A stretch of DNA of 16,150 bases, taken from assembly GCF_938030815.1 (NCBI RefSeq), contig NZ_CALHII010000121.1:1-16150 (forward strand). Direction: 5' to 3'. Below, piece by piece: positions 1-7,749 of this stretch (positions within the stretch are counted from its first letter, which is position 1; every line of letters begins with the position of its first letter). A program made the translations under genes and the position numbers. This DNA comes from an uncultured Campylobacter sp. Its GTDB lineage: Bacteria; Campylobacterota; Campylobacteria; Campylobacterales; Campylobacteraceae. Under the pieces are notes generated by a model. The model was not told where the DNA came from and did not search any database. It saw only the letters and a list, made by a program, of their open reading frames with translations.

Positions 1-102
1 GGATTAAAATTTAAATTTACGCGGGCTGTTTGAAGGCGAAATTTTAGAATTTAAAGGCGTGCTCTTGCAGCGTCCGTCGCGTAGTCTAGCCGCGCTGAAA
101 TT

Positions 103-933
103 TTAAATAATATCCCTTAGCTTACGCGCTTCATACATCCACGCTTCAAGCTCATCCCAGAGCTCATCACGAATCATCTGCACGCAAATTTCAAGCTCAT
201 TTTTAAAAGCGTCGATCGCGCCTAGTAGGTTCGTGCGGTTTTGCTTGAAAATATCGACCCACATCTGCGGCGAGCTTTTGGCGATACGGCTCATGCCCGA
301 GAAGCTGCCGCCGGCTAAATTTATGATATTGCGGCGATTTTCCTCTTTTAGTACGCTGTTTACGAGCGAGTAGCTGATCGCATGCGGTAGGTGCGAGATG
401 AGCGCTACGTGGTGATCGTGGCTTTTTGCGTCCATAAATACGATCTTCATCCCCGCGAACGAAAAAATTTCGACCGCTCGTTTGATATGCACTTCATCTG
501 CGCCGTGATCGTCGCAGATGACGACGACCGCGCCGTTTAAAAGCTCTTTAAACGCCGCTTGCGGACCGGAATTTTCAGTGCCCGCCATCGGGTGAGCCGC
601 GATGAAATTTCGTCTGATCTGTGGAGGACAGTTTTGCAAAATTTTAAATTTCGTGCTTCCCAGATCGATGATTGTCGTTTCACTTCTGCAGTCGCTTAGT
701 TTTTGCAACGTCTCAATAATTGCCTCCACGGGGATTGCAAGAAAGATCGCGTCGCAGCTTTGCTTCATCTGCTCTAGACTTAAAATTTCATGCACGAGCC
801 CAAGTCTCAGAGCTTCTTTTTCGTTTTCGCGGTTGATGTCGCAGCCATAGACGGCGCTGATGATTTTGGTGCTTTTTAGACATAGCCCAAGAGAGCCGCC
901 GATGAGACCCAGGCCGATAATTCCTATCTTCAT
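103..933 (-). CDS. tyrA: Prephenate dehydrogenase TyrA
   Basis: Predicted to decarboxylate and oxidise prephenate to 4-hydroxyphenylpyruvate with NAD(P)+, in the cytosolic tyrosine pathway. The 276-residue protein opens with a Rossmann dinucleotide-binding loop (GLGLIGG, about residues 7-13). It carries the family motif HPMAGTENSG with His114, and the SHLPH segment with His181 and His184, then SGMSRIAKSSPQMW near residue 220. There is no chorismate mutase domain in front and no ACT domain behind, so it is a monofunctional enzyme of the usual short length. I chose the ATG at 931-933 rather than an upstream in-frame ATG at 955-957. The protein then starts directly with MKIGIIG, and an AAGGA ribosome-binding site sits six bases upstream. 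The gene is divergent from bamA and shares its promoter region. Family assignment is firm. Confidence 0.95.
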   Translation of the reverse strand: MKIGIIGLGLIGGSLGLCLKSTKIISAVYGCDINRENEKEALRLGLVHEILSLEQMKQSCDAIFLAIPVEAIIETLQKLSDCRSETTIIDLGSTKFKILQNCPPQIRRNFIAAHPMAGTENSGPQAAFKELLNGAVVVICDDHGADEVHIKRAVEIFSFAGMKIVFMDAKSHDHHVALISHLPHAISYSLVNSVLKEENRRNIINLAGGSFSGMSRIAKSSPQMWVDIFKQNRTNLLGAIDAFKNELEICVQMIRDELWDELEAWMYEARKLRDII

Positions 934-970
934 AAAATTCCTTTTTGATATATGCAAGTTTTAATTTTAA

Positions 971-982
971 TGTGGTATTATA
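971..982. promoter_or_regulatory. Overlapping divergent -10 boxes of tyrA and bamA
   Basis: The minus strand reads a perfect TATAAT over 982-977, about 43 nt before the tyrA ATG. The plus strand reads TATTAT over 976-981 preceded by TGG, an extended -10 form, 33 nt before the bamA ATG. Both use the same near-palindrome GTATTATAC. No clear -35 hexamers are visible, which is normal for Campylobacter sigma-70 promoters. Prediction from sequence only. Confidence 0.55.
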
Positions 983-1014
983 CGCAAATTATTTTCGTTT
1001 TTAGGTAAAATTTT

Positions 1015-3270
1015 ATGAAAAAAAGCGTTTTTTTACTCTTAGTAGGCGGGATTTCCGTGGCATGCGCCGCGCAGATAAAATCCATTAAATTTGAAGGGCT
1101 AAGGCATCTTTCTCCACAGGTCGCACAGCAAATTTCAGGACTTAAGGTAGGCGATGAGCTTAACGGCGAAAACACCAATGCTGCGATCTCGAAGCTATTT
1201 GAGCAGGGCTATTTCAGCGACGTTTATATCAGCGAACAAGGCGGCGCGGTCACTATCAACGTAACCGAAAAACCGACCATCGCTAAGGTAGAGATCAAAA
1301 ACGTAGTTACCAATGATCGCGATAAGATAAATGAGCTCATCGGCTTGCGTCCGGGTCAGGTTTACGATGAGGTGGCTGCTAAAAAAGCGGAGACCCGCAT
1401 CAAGCAATACTACGAAGTCAAGGGCTTTTTTGACACCGTGGTGGAATTTTATCCAAAGCCGATAAACGACGATAAATCGGTCATCTTGCTAACGATCGAG
1501 GTAAATCGCGGCGAAAATATCATCATCGATAAGGTAAATTTAGTAGGCGCAGACAAGCTCGACTATGACGATATAGAGCCATCCGTTGCCAATAAAGAAC
1601 GCGAGATGCTGGGCTGGATGTGGGGCTTTAACGACGGCAAGGTAAAAACCGCCGAGCTTCCTAACGACGCAAATAGAATTCAAGAAGAATATTATAAAAA
1701 AGGCTACTTAGATGCGCAGGTTTCTGCGCCGCTACTTAATGCCGATATGGATAATTACACTGCTGATTTGACTTATTATATAAAAGAGGGCGAGCAATAC
1801 ACCGTAAGCTCCGTAGATATCGAATATCCTGCAGATATAATCAAGCTTGATAAAGAAAAGGTTTTGGATGATTTCAAGCTTCAAAAGGGCGATACAATGA
1901 ATTCAGAGCGTTTGCGCCGCGATATGAATACGCTAGAGACTTTAGTCGCGGATCAGGGATATGCCTATGTGCGCATCGTGCCTAAGACTAAGCAGGACAA
2001 AGAAGCTCGCACGGTCGCTATCACGTATCAAGTCATCCCTGAGGATAAAGTCTATATTAGAAACGTAACGATCTCGGGTAACGATAAGACCGAGGATAAG
2101 GTCATTCGCCGCGAGATGTATCTGACCGAGGGAAATTTATATAGCAAAACCGATTACAACGATTCGTTAAATTCTTTAAAACGCACGGGATATTTCGATG
2201 AGGTGGAGATTAAAGAAAACCGCGTTTCTAACGATCAGATCGATCTTGAAGTCGCAGTCAAAGAAGCTCCTACAGGCTCTATCACGGGTGGTATCGGATA
2301 TGGCAGCGAGGATGGAATTTTGCTTAGTGGCGGTATCAGTGATCGTAACGTATTCGGCACCGGTCTTCACGGCGCATTCTCGGTCGAAAAAAGCGACGAT
2401 CAGTTAAGCGGACGCTTGAGCTTAACCAATCCTAGAGTATTTGATTCTGAGTATAGCTTGGGCGGATCGATCTTTGCCAATGACTATGACTGGGACGACT
2501 ACGATGAGAAATCTTACGGATTTTCAATCACGGGCGGTCGCAAGATCGGGCGCAATACCGATGTAAGCCTTACGTATTATCTCGAAAAGAGCGAAATCAA
2601 GGGCTTAAACGAATATTACGCCAAAGCGGGCTATCTAGATGGCAAGAATTTAAAAAGCTCGATCATCCCGTCTATTACATACAACAGCACCGATGATTAT
2701 TACTTACCAAGAAGCGGTATGATCGCAAGTGCTAGCTTAGAATACGCGGGTCTTGGTGGCGATATGGACTACACCAAGGCGCGAGGATCGTTTAACTACT
2801 ATTTTGGCTTGCGAGATTATATCGATCACGACATTATCTTTAGATACAAAGCTGCAACGGGCTATATGTGGGAAGGTAATAAAAAGATCCCGATCAATGA
2901 AAAGCTATTCCTGGGCGGAATGAAAAGCATTAGAGGCTACGAAGGTCGCAGTATCCCGAAAAAAGAGATCTGCTTAAATGCAAATAATTGCCGCTATATC
3001 GAAACAGGCGGCATGCAGAGCTTCAATAACTCCTTTGAGCTGAGCTTTCCGGTAGTTGATAGGCTTAAAATGCGCTTTGTAACGTTTTTTGACTACGGAA
3101 TGATCGGCGATCATGACTGGAATGAGGAGGAGCGCTACAGCACGGGTGCTGGTATCGAGTGGATGACGCCGATGGGGCCTTTGCAGCTATACTTCGTTAA
3201 ACCGCTTAATAAAAAACCGCACGACGACACAAATAGCTTCGAATTTAGCATCGGCGCTAGATTTAATTAA
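1015..3270 (+). CDS. bamA: Outer membrane protein assembly factor BamA (Omp85)
   Basis: Central subunit of the beta-barrel assembly machinery, inserting outer-membrane proteins. The 751-residue protein starts with a Sec signal peptide (MKKS, hydrophobic run 5-16, likely cleavage after the CAA at 17-19). About 400 periplasmic residues follow that read as five POTRA domains: IKSIKFEGL at the start of the first, IIIDKVNLVGA in the third, VYIRNVTISGN opening the fifth. From about residue 425 the pattern is an alternating barrel with many Y/G/D strand ends. The Omp85 lid-loop motif is present as SIRGY (Arg640-Gly641-Tyr642). Two odd points: Cys653 and Cys659 lie just after that motif in the predicted loop 6, and the protein ends in RFN, not in an aromatic residue. 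An AGG lies ten bases before the ATG. Divergent from tyrA; followed by a strong hairpin, so probably transcribed alone. Confidence 0.95.
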   Translation: MKKSVFLLLVGGISVACAAQIKSIKFEGLRHLSPQVAQQISGLKVGDELNGENTNAAISKLFEQGYFSDVYISEQGGAVTINVTEKPTIAKVEIKNVVTNDRDKINELIGLRPGQVYDEVAAKKAETRIKQYYEVKGFFDTVVEFYPKPINDDKSVILLTIEVNRGENIIIDKVNLVGADKLDYDDIEPSVANKEREMLGWMWGFNDGKVKTAELPNDANRIQEEYYKKGYLDAQVSAPLLNADMDNYTADLTYYIKEGEQYTVSSVDIEYPADIIKLDKEKVLDDFKLQKGDTMNSERLRRDMNTLETLVADQGYAYVRIVPKTKQDKEARTVAITYQVIPEDKVYIRNVTISGNDKTEDKVIRREMYLTEGNLYSKTDYNDSLNSLKRTGYFDEVEIKENRVSNDQIDLEVAVKEAPTGSITGGIGYGSEDGILLSGGISDRNVFGTGLHGAFSVEKSDDQLSGRLSLTNPRVFDSEYSLGGSIFANDYDWDDYDEKSYGFSITGGRKIGRNTDVSLTYYLEKSEIKGLNEYYAKAGYLDGKNLKSSIIPSITYNSTDDYYLPRSGMIASASLEYAGLGGDMDYTKARGSFNYYFGLRDYIDHDIIFRYKAATGYMWEGNKKIPINEKLFLGGMKSIRGYEGRSIPKKEICLNANNCRYIETGGMQSFNNSFELSFPVVDRLKMRFVTFFDYGMIGDHDWNEEERYSTGAGIEWMTPMGPLQLYFVKPLNKKPHDDTNSFEFSIGARFN

Positions 3271-3293
3271 ACGCGGCGACTTGCGAACGCTGT

Positions 3294-3322
3294 GGCGTGC
3301 GTAGAATTTTCTACCGCACGCC
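3294..3322 (+). terminator. Hairpin after bamA, likely terminator
   Basis: GGCGTGCG at 3294-3301 pairs with CGCACGCC at 3315-3322. After one bulged C the stem continues TAGA/TCTA around a four-base loop, giving about 12 base pairs. It starts 24 nt after the bamA stop. The tail (TTAAAATTT) is only moderately T-rich, so termination is likely but not certain. It may act in both directions. Confidence 0.55.
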
Positions 3323-3833
3323 TTAAAATTTAGTAACGCTGCAATTTTGACTTTTCTTGTCGCGCTAATTTGCAGCCGAATTATTGTAGGCGGGTTGAGC
3401 TAAATTTTAATTGGAATTTCGCTCGGCTTAGGATAAAATTTAAACGCATAGCTTACTTGGGACTTTTTAAAGTTTTAGTTATCAAGATAGTTTAAAATTC
3501 CATTCGTATGGCAAAATTTTAAGTACAAGAGTTCTAAAAAAAATCAATGCAAGCAATTAGCATAATTTAAAGAAATTCTAATATTGAAATTTTAAAGATT
3601 ACGATCTAGACGATAAACGCCGCTTTGTCGCGCGTGGAATTTCACTGCATAGGATTTAGCGCGCCACCAAATTTTAAAGCTCATAAATTTTGAGATTCTA
3701 AAATCGCGAGAATTTAAAATTTTAAATCGCCTCGTAAATCGCTAAACATTTGCGTTAAATTTTGCCTCGCTTTACCGATAATTTAAGTTAAGCTTGTAAA
3801 ATCGCGCTCTAAAATCATATCAAAGGCTCTTTT
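3323..3833. other. Gene-free spacer between bamA and the M23 peptidase gene
   Basis: I see no reading frame with family features here. The stretch is A/T-rich, with many AAATTTTAAA-type blocks alternating with short GC-rich pieces, the same texture as the other spacers in the window. The last 40 bases hold the presumed promoter (TTG then TAAAAT at 3797-3802) and the AAAGG ribosome-binding site of the peptidase gene. The rest is unexplained. Confidence 0.6.
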
Positions 3834-5213
3834 ATGCGTAGAAATGGCAATGGAACGAAGCTTAAAATTTTAATATTTCTTATTATAATATGCGCTTTGG
3901 TTTATGGAATTTTTAGAATTTTCACCTCGCCGAAATTTGAAAAAAATCCTCCGCAAATTGCGCTGGAAAATGAAATTTATTGGAATTTAACCTCGCCTTT
4001 AAAGATTAAAATTTCAGACGATACCGGCATTAAGCTCGTTCGCGTTAACTTAAATGACGGAGCCAGCACGATACCGCTACTAAATGAGGAGCTGAACGTT
4101 CCGCAAACGACGCTAGAGCTTGCCGTGCAATTTCCTAAAAATTTGATGCTTAATAAAGATAAAAACTACAAGCTCGAGGTTTTTGCAAACGACATTAGCT
4201 CGTGGAATTTTGCGCAAGGAAATAAGAGCGTAAAAACGGCAAATATAATAATAGATGACAAAAAACCCGTCATAAATATCATCAATCAATCCTATAAAAT
4301 CACCAAAGGTGGTAGCGCTGTAGTCGTATTCTCAGCTAGAGACGAGCGCCTAAACGAAGTCTATGTCAAAACCAACTATGGCAAAATTTTTAAAGCGATT
4401 CCTTTTGTAAAAGAGGGCTATTATGCGTCTCTCGTAGCGTGGCCTGCAAATTTGGAGGAATTTCGCGCAGAAGCGGTCGCCACCGATCATGCAGGCAATG
4501 AAAGCATTTCGCAGATCAAGTATTTTTATCAGGACAAAAAATATAAAGTCTCTACTATCAAGCTAAATCCGGGCTTCATTAACGGCAAAGTAAGTGATCT
4601 GGCTAGCCAATACGCGCAGAATTTTAACTCGATGAGCGATTTGGAGAAATTTAAATTCGTAAATGAAACTCTGCGTAAGAAAAACGGAGATGATCTGCAC
4701 GCTGCTACTAGCGCGGTGCACGAGGATAAAATAAATGGATTTGAGCTAAAGCCTTTTTATCCGCTTGCTAAAGGCGCAGCGGTAGCAAGCTTTGCCGATC
4801 ATCGGATATTTTTTATGAACGACGAACAAGTAAGCGAGTCATGGCATATGGGGCTCGATCTAGCAAGCGTCGCAAACGCCGATATCAAAGAGAGCAACTA
4901 CGGCAAGGTAGTTTTTGCGCAGGAAAACGGAATTTTCGGATTAAATTTAGGAATTTACTACGGCTTCGGCTTATACGGCATATACGGACATTGCTCGGCG
5001 ACGCAGTTAAGTGTGGGCAGCGACGTAAAGCCGGGCGACATTCTAGCGCAAACGGGTTCAAGCGGTTTTGCTTTCGGAGATCATCTGCATTTTGGCATCG
5101 TAGTTCAGGGTGTGGACGTAAGACCAGAGGAGTGGATGGATCCTAAGTGGATGAAAGATAACATTACCGATGTCTTAGAATCGTCCAAAAAAGTAATAGA
5201 AAAAGGTAAGTAA
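3834..5213 (+). CDS. Membrane-anchored M23 family metallopeptidase
   Basis: Likely a zinc endopeptidase that cuts peptidoglycan cross-links in the periplasm; relatives in helical epsilonproteobacteria help set cell shape. The 459-residue protein has a basic N terminus (MRRNGNGTK) and one hydrophobic segment at about 11-29, a signal anchor. A beta-rich middle region of about 290 residues resembles the substrate-blocking N-terminal domains of this family. The LytM/M23 domain occupies about 330-430. All zinc ligands are visible: His338 and Asp342 in HMGLD, and His419 in HLHFG. His386 (YGHC) and His417 are the expected catalytic histidines, so the enzyme should be active. Start supported by AAAGG eight bases upstream. 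It precedes lpxC by 50 nt, but lpxC seems to have its own promoter. The exact cleavage specificity cannot be read from the sequence. Confidence 0.9.
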   Translation: MRRNGNGTKLKILIFLIIICALVYGIFRIFTSPKFEKNPPQIALENEIYWNLTSPLKIKISDDTGIKLVRVNLNDGASTIPLLNEELNVPQTTLELAVQFPKNLMLNKDKNYKLEVFANDISSWNFAQGNKSVKTANIIIDDKKPVINIINQSYKITKGGSAVVVFSARDERLNEVYVKTNYGKIFKAIPFVKEGYYASLVAWPANLEEFRAEAVATDHAGNESISQIKYFYQDKKYKVSTIKLNPGFINGKVSDLASQYAQNFNSMSDLEKFKFVNETLRKKNGDDLHAATSAVHEDKINGFELKPFYPLAKGAAVASFADHRIFFMNDEQVSESWHMGLDLASVANADIKESNYGKVVFAQENGIFGLNLGIYYGFGLYGIYGHCSATQLSVGSDVKPGDILAQTGSSGFAFGDHLHFGIVVQGVDVRPEEWMDPKWMKDNITDVLESSKKVIEKGK

Positions 5214-5229
5214 ATTTTAAAATTTTCGC

Positions 5230-5235
5230 TATAAT
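5230..5235 (+). promoter_or_regulatory. Promoter -10 of lpxC
   Basis: A perfect TATAAT lies 17 nt after the M23 stop codon and 28 nt before the lpxC start at 5264. An alternative in-frame ATG at 5234 overlaps this box and could not be on the transcript, which supports the downstream start. No -35 is obvious. Confidence 0.55.
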
Positions 5236-5263
5236 GCGCGGGTTAATGAAAACGAGGATAGAA

Positions 5264-6148
5264 ATGAGACAGACAACGATAGCTAAGAAAGTCCATAACG
5301 TCGGCATCGGGCTACACAAAGGTGAGCCTATCAGACTTACGTTAGAGCCTTTAGAGGCGGGCAGTGGAATCGTATTTTATAGAAGTGATCTCGGTATTAG
5401 TTTTAAAGCCGAGCCGAAAAACGTCATAAATACGCAGATGGCGACCGTCGTAGGAAATGAGAAGGGCTATATATCAACAATAGAGCATCTAATGAGCGCC
5501 ATTAATGCCTATAGTATCGATAATATCCGTATCATCGTCGATGCTAATGAAATTCCTGTAATGGACGGAAGTTCGGCGAGCTTTTGTATGCTTTTGGACG
5601 AAGCGGGCGTAAGAGAGCTCGACGCAAATAAAAAAGCTCTCATCATCAAGCGAGCTGTGGAGATTCGCGAGGGAGATAAGCTCGTGCGCTTAAGCCCTAG
5701 CAAGAGTCCGAAATTTGATTATACGATTAAATTTAGCCATCCGCTCATCGGCACTCAGCACCATGTTTTTGAATTTAGCAAGAAATCTTATCTTAAAGAA
5801 ATTTCGCGAGCGCGCACGTTTGGATTTTTAAAAGATGTGCAAGCGCTGCGCTCTATGGGGCTAGCTCTAGGCGGCAGCTTGGAAAATGCCGTCGTAATCG
5901 ATGAAAATAAAATTTTAAACCCCGAGGGCTTGCGTTTTGAAAACGAGTTCGTCCGCCATAAAATTTTAGACGCAATCGGCGATCTTGCGCTCGTAGGTGC
6001 TCCTATTTTGGGCGATTATACGGCATTTGCGGGAAGCCACGATCTAAATCATAAACTAACTTTGGCAGTCCTTGCCGACGCTAAAAATTTCGAGCTTGTA
6101 GATCTTACCGCCGAGGTTGTGCGCGAATATCAAAAAGTCTTTGCTTAA
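5264..6148 (+). CDS. lpxC: UDP-3-O-acyl-N-acetylglucosamine deacetylase LpxC
   Basis: Zinc-dependent cytosolic deacetylase that removes the N-acetyl group of UDP-3-O-acyl-GlcNAc, the committed step of lipid A synthesis. From the chosen start the protein has 294 residues, the family's usual length. The active site is intact: Glu74-His75 in STIEHL, His232 and Asp236 in RHKILD, and His259 in GSHDLNH. Zinc ligands are therefore His75, His232 and Asp236, with Glu74 and His259 as catalytic residues, at the same relative spacing as in E. coli LpxC. I start at ATG 5264 (MRQTTIAKKV), ten codons inside the longest frame. A GAGGA sits seven bases upstream, the product begins like other LpxC proteins, and the earlier ATG overlaps a TATAAT box. 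It is followed in the same frame by the tsaB-like gene. Confidence 0.96.
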   Translation: MRQTTIAKKVHNVGIGLHKGEPIRLTLEPLEAGSGIVFYRSDLGISFKAEPKNVINTQMATVVGNEKGYISTIEHLMSAINAYSIDNIRIIVDANEIPVMDGSSASFCMLLDEAGVRELDANKKALIIKRAVEIREGDKLVRLSPSKSPKFDYTIKFSHPLIGTQHHVFEFSKKSYLKEISRARTFGFLKDVQALRSMGLALGGSLENAVVIDENKILNPEGLRFENEFVRHKILDAIGDLALVGAPILGDYTAFAGSHDLNHKLTLAVLADAKNFELVDLTAEVVREYQKVFA

Positions 6149-6211
6149 GGCTGCAAAATCAAAGAGGTTGAAATTCTAATTGCCGCTCTTAGCGCTCCAT
6201 GCCTACTCGGT

Positions 6212-6610
6212 GTGTATGAAAACGGCGCTAAGATAGCGGAATTTTCAAGCGCTGAAGGCGAAAAAGCCGATAAATTTCTGGTTGCTAAATTTAGCGAAAT
6301 TCTAAAAACTTATAAAATCAAAGAGCTCATCTACGCAAATACTCCCGGCAGCTTTATGGGCATGAAGGTAAGTTACGTGATTTTGCGCACGCTTAGCATC
6401 GCCCTTGATGTGCCGCTGTACGCGATCAGCGGCTTTGAGCTAAGCGGCTTCGGGCCGATCAGGGCGAATAAAAACTTCAGCTACGTTTACGATCGCGGCG
6501 AAATCAAAATGAAAAAATGCACCCCCGCCCCGCTATCTTTGCCGCAGGATTTATCGGTTTTAAATAAAAGCGATGATATACTTCCAAATTACATCATAGA
6601 AGCGGTTTAG
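6212..6610 (+). CDS. tsaB: Short TsaB-like protein (t6A tRNA modification), start uncertain
   Basis: Resembles TsaB/YeaZ, the non-catalytic partner of TsaD in making threonylcarbamoyladenosine at position 37 of ANN-decoding tRNAs. The diagnostic stretch is PGSFMGMKVSYVILRTLSI followed by VPLYAISGFEL, matching the GPGSFTGLR...LA...IPL.GVSSLE region of TsaB. The frame given starts at GTG 6212, but this start has no ribosome-binding site and cuts the first beta strand. In-frame codons upstream, from just after the lpxC stop at 6149, read KEVEILIAALSAPCLLG before VYENG. That is the expected TsaB N terminus, but no ATG, GTG or TTG is available there. An ATT at 6173 lies five bases after AGAGG and could serve. 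The protein, at most about 150 residues, lacks the C-terminal half of typical 220-residue TsaB. Its TAG overlaps the TAGGAG ribosome-binding site of thrB. Confidence 0.75.
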   Translation: MYENGAKIAEFSSAEGEKADKFLVAKFSEILKTYKIKELIYANTPGSFMGMKVSYVILRTLSIALDVPLYAISGFELSGFGPIRANKNFSYVYDRGEIKMKKCTPAPLSLPQDLSVLNKSDDILPNYIIEAV

Positions 6611-6618
6611 GAGAAAAT

Positions 6619-7500
6619 TTGATTATAAGAATTCCTGCGACGAGCGCAAATTTAGGCCCCGGTTTCGACGCGCTCGGCCTTAGCCTAGGGCTATTTAACG
6701 AAGTAGAGATTACCGAGCAGAAGTTTTTTTGCGTATCGCTTAGCGGCGAGGGCAGCGACAGAGCGTGGCTTAAGAAGGGCAACGCTTTTTTGAATATTTT
6801 TAATGAAATTTACAGAAAACTAGGCGGCGGACAAGAGTTAAATTTTAAATTCGCCTTTCACAACAACATCCCGTTTTCGCGCGGGCTGGGCAGCAGCTCG
6901 GCTGTGATCGTAGGCGCTATCGCAAGCGCTTATAAAGTTTGCGGCTTTGAGATCGATCGCGCTAAAATTTTAAACACGGCGCTGGAATATGAAAATCACC
7001 CTGATAATATCGCGCCCGCAACGCTCGGCGGCTTTGTCAGCAGCGTCGTGGACGGCAAGACGGTTCGCGCGCAAAAATGCGAAATTTCGCAAGATCTGCA
7101 AGCGGTCGTCGTCATCCCCGATACTCCGATGCCTACGAACGAATCTCGCGGCAAGCTGCCTAAGAGCTTTTCGATCAAAGATTGCGTTAGCAACCTCTCG
7201 CATGCGGCGTTTCTGACCGCTTGCTTTATGCGACGCGATTACGACAGCTTGCGTTACGCCTGTATCGATAAGATGCACGAGCAGATGCGCATGGGCGTGC
7301 TCCCGCAGCTTTTTGGGGTGCGCGAGATTGCCTATGATAACGGTGCGCTTATGAGCTCGCTCTCGGGAAGCGGCTCAAGCTTTTTAAATTTAGCCTACAG
7401 ATCCGACGCCGCAAAGCTTAAAGCCTGCCTTAGCGAAAATTTTAAAAACTTCCGCGTCGAAATTTTAGAGATCGACAACGGCGGCTTTAATATTGACTAA
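6619..7500 (+). CDS. thrB: Homoserine kinase ThrB
   Basis: Phosphorylates L-homoserine with ATP on the way to threonine, in the cytosol. It is a GHMP-family kinase of 293 residues, the normal length. The N terminus IIRIPATSANLGPGFDALGL is the ThrB substrate-binding segment. The phosphate-binding glycine-rich motif is PFSRGLGSSSA at residues 85-95. The third GHMP motif is GALMSSLSGSGSSFLNL near residue 245. The start is TTG 6619-6621, which places the conserved N terminus exactly, with TAGGAG six bases upstream overlapping the preceding stop codon. Tight spacing on the upstream side indicates an operon with the tsaB-like gene and probably lpxC. Nothing abnormal seen. Confidence 0.94.
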   Translation: MIIRIPATSANLGPGFDALGLSLGLFNEVEITEQKFFCVSLSGEGSDRAWLKKGNAFLNIFNEIYRKLGGGQELNFKFAFHNNIPFSRGLGSSSAVIVGAIASAYKVCGFEIDRAKILNTALEYENHPDNIAPATLGGFVSSVVDGKTVRAQKCEISQDLQAVVVIPDTPMPTNESRGKLPKSFSIKDCVSNLSHAAFLTACFMRRDYDSLRYACIDKMHEQMRMGVLPQLFGVREIAYDNGALMSSLSGSGSSFLNLAYRSDAAKLKACLSENFKNFRVEILEIDNGGFNID

Positions 7501-7512
7501 GAAAAATAAAGA

Positions 7513-7518
7513 TATAAT
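7513..7518 (+). promoter_or_regulatory. Possible -10 box directly before ylxR
   Basis: A perfect TATAAT ends three bases before the ylxR ATG (7522). If used, transcription would start near 7525 and exclude that ATG. The transcript would then serve ylxR from Met7 (ATG 7540, with AGG directly before it) and infB. It may also be a chance A/T run. Confidence 0.3.
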
Positions 7519-7521
7519 CGC

Positions 7522-7749
7522 ATGAGCGAACCGATTAGGATGTGCGTTATTTGCAAGGGGCGCTTCGCCAAGCGCGAACTCCACGCCTTTTTGCAAAATT
7601 TTAAAAATATAAGCTCAAACAGACAATTTTATATTTGCAACGGTTGCATAAATCAAAAAGAGAAAATTTCAAAATATCTATCTAAATTTGCGTCTAGTGC
7701 AGATTTGGGACATATCAAGGAGAGGGTTTTAAATGGGTGTTCTGATTAA
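7522..7749 (+). CDS. ylxR: YlxR family RNA-binding protein (DUF448)
   Basis: Small 75-residue protein of the YlxR/DUF448 family, usually encoded just before infB. In Bacillus subtilis the family member (RnpM) binds RNase P RNA and modulates RNase P; whether that holds here is inference. The family pattern is visible: RMCVICKGRFAKRELHAF near the N terminus (Cys8 and Cys11) and YICNGCI (Cys39, Cys42) in the middle, with a basic tail. No strong ribosome-binding site precedes ATG 7522; an internal ATG at 7540 (Met7) is an alternative. The last 17 nt overlap the start of infB, and the infB ribosome-binding site AAGGAG lies inside this gene, indicating coupled translation. Confidence 0.85.
   Translation: MSEPIRMCVICKGRFAKRELHAFLQNFKNISSNRQFYICNGCINQKEKISKYLSKFASSADLGHIKERVLNGCSD

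Noticed and set aside
8..106. Open plus-strand frame at the left edge, ending in TAA at 104-106, possibly the tail of an upstream gene
   Set aside because: The frame has a stop at 5-7 and contains no start codon with a ribosome-binding site; the translated piece resembles no family I know.
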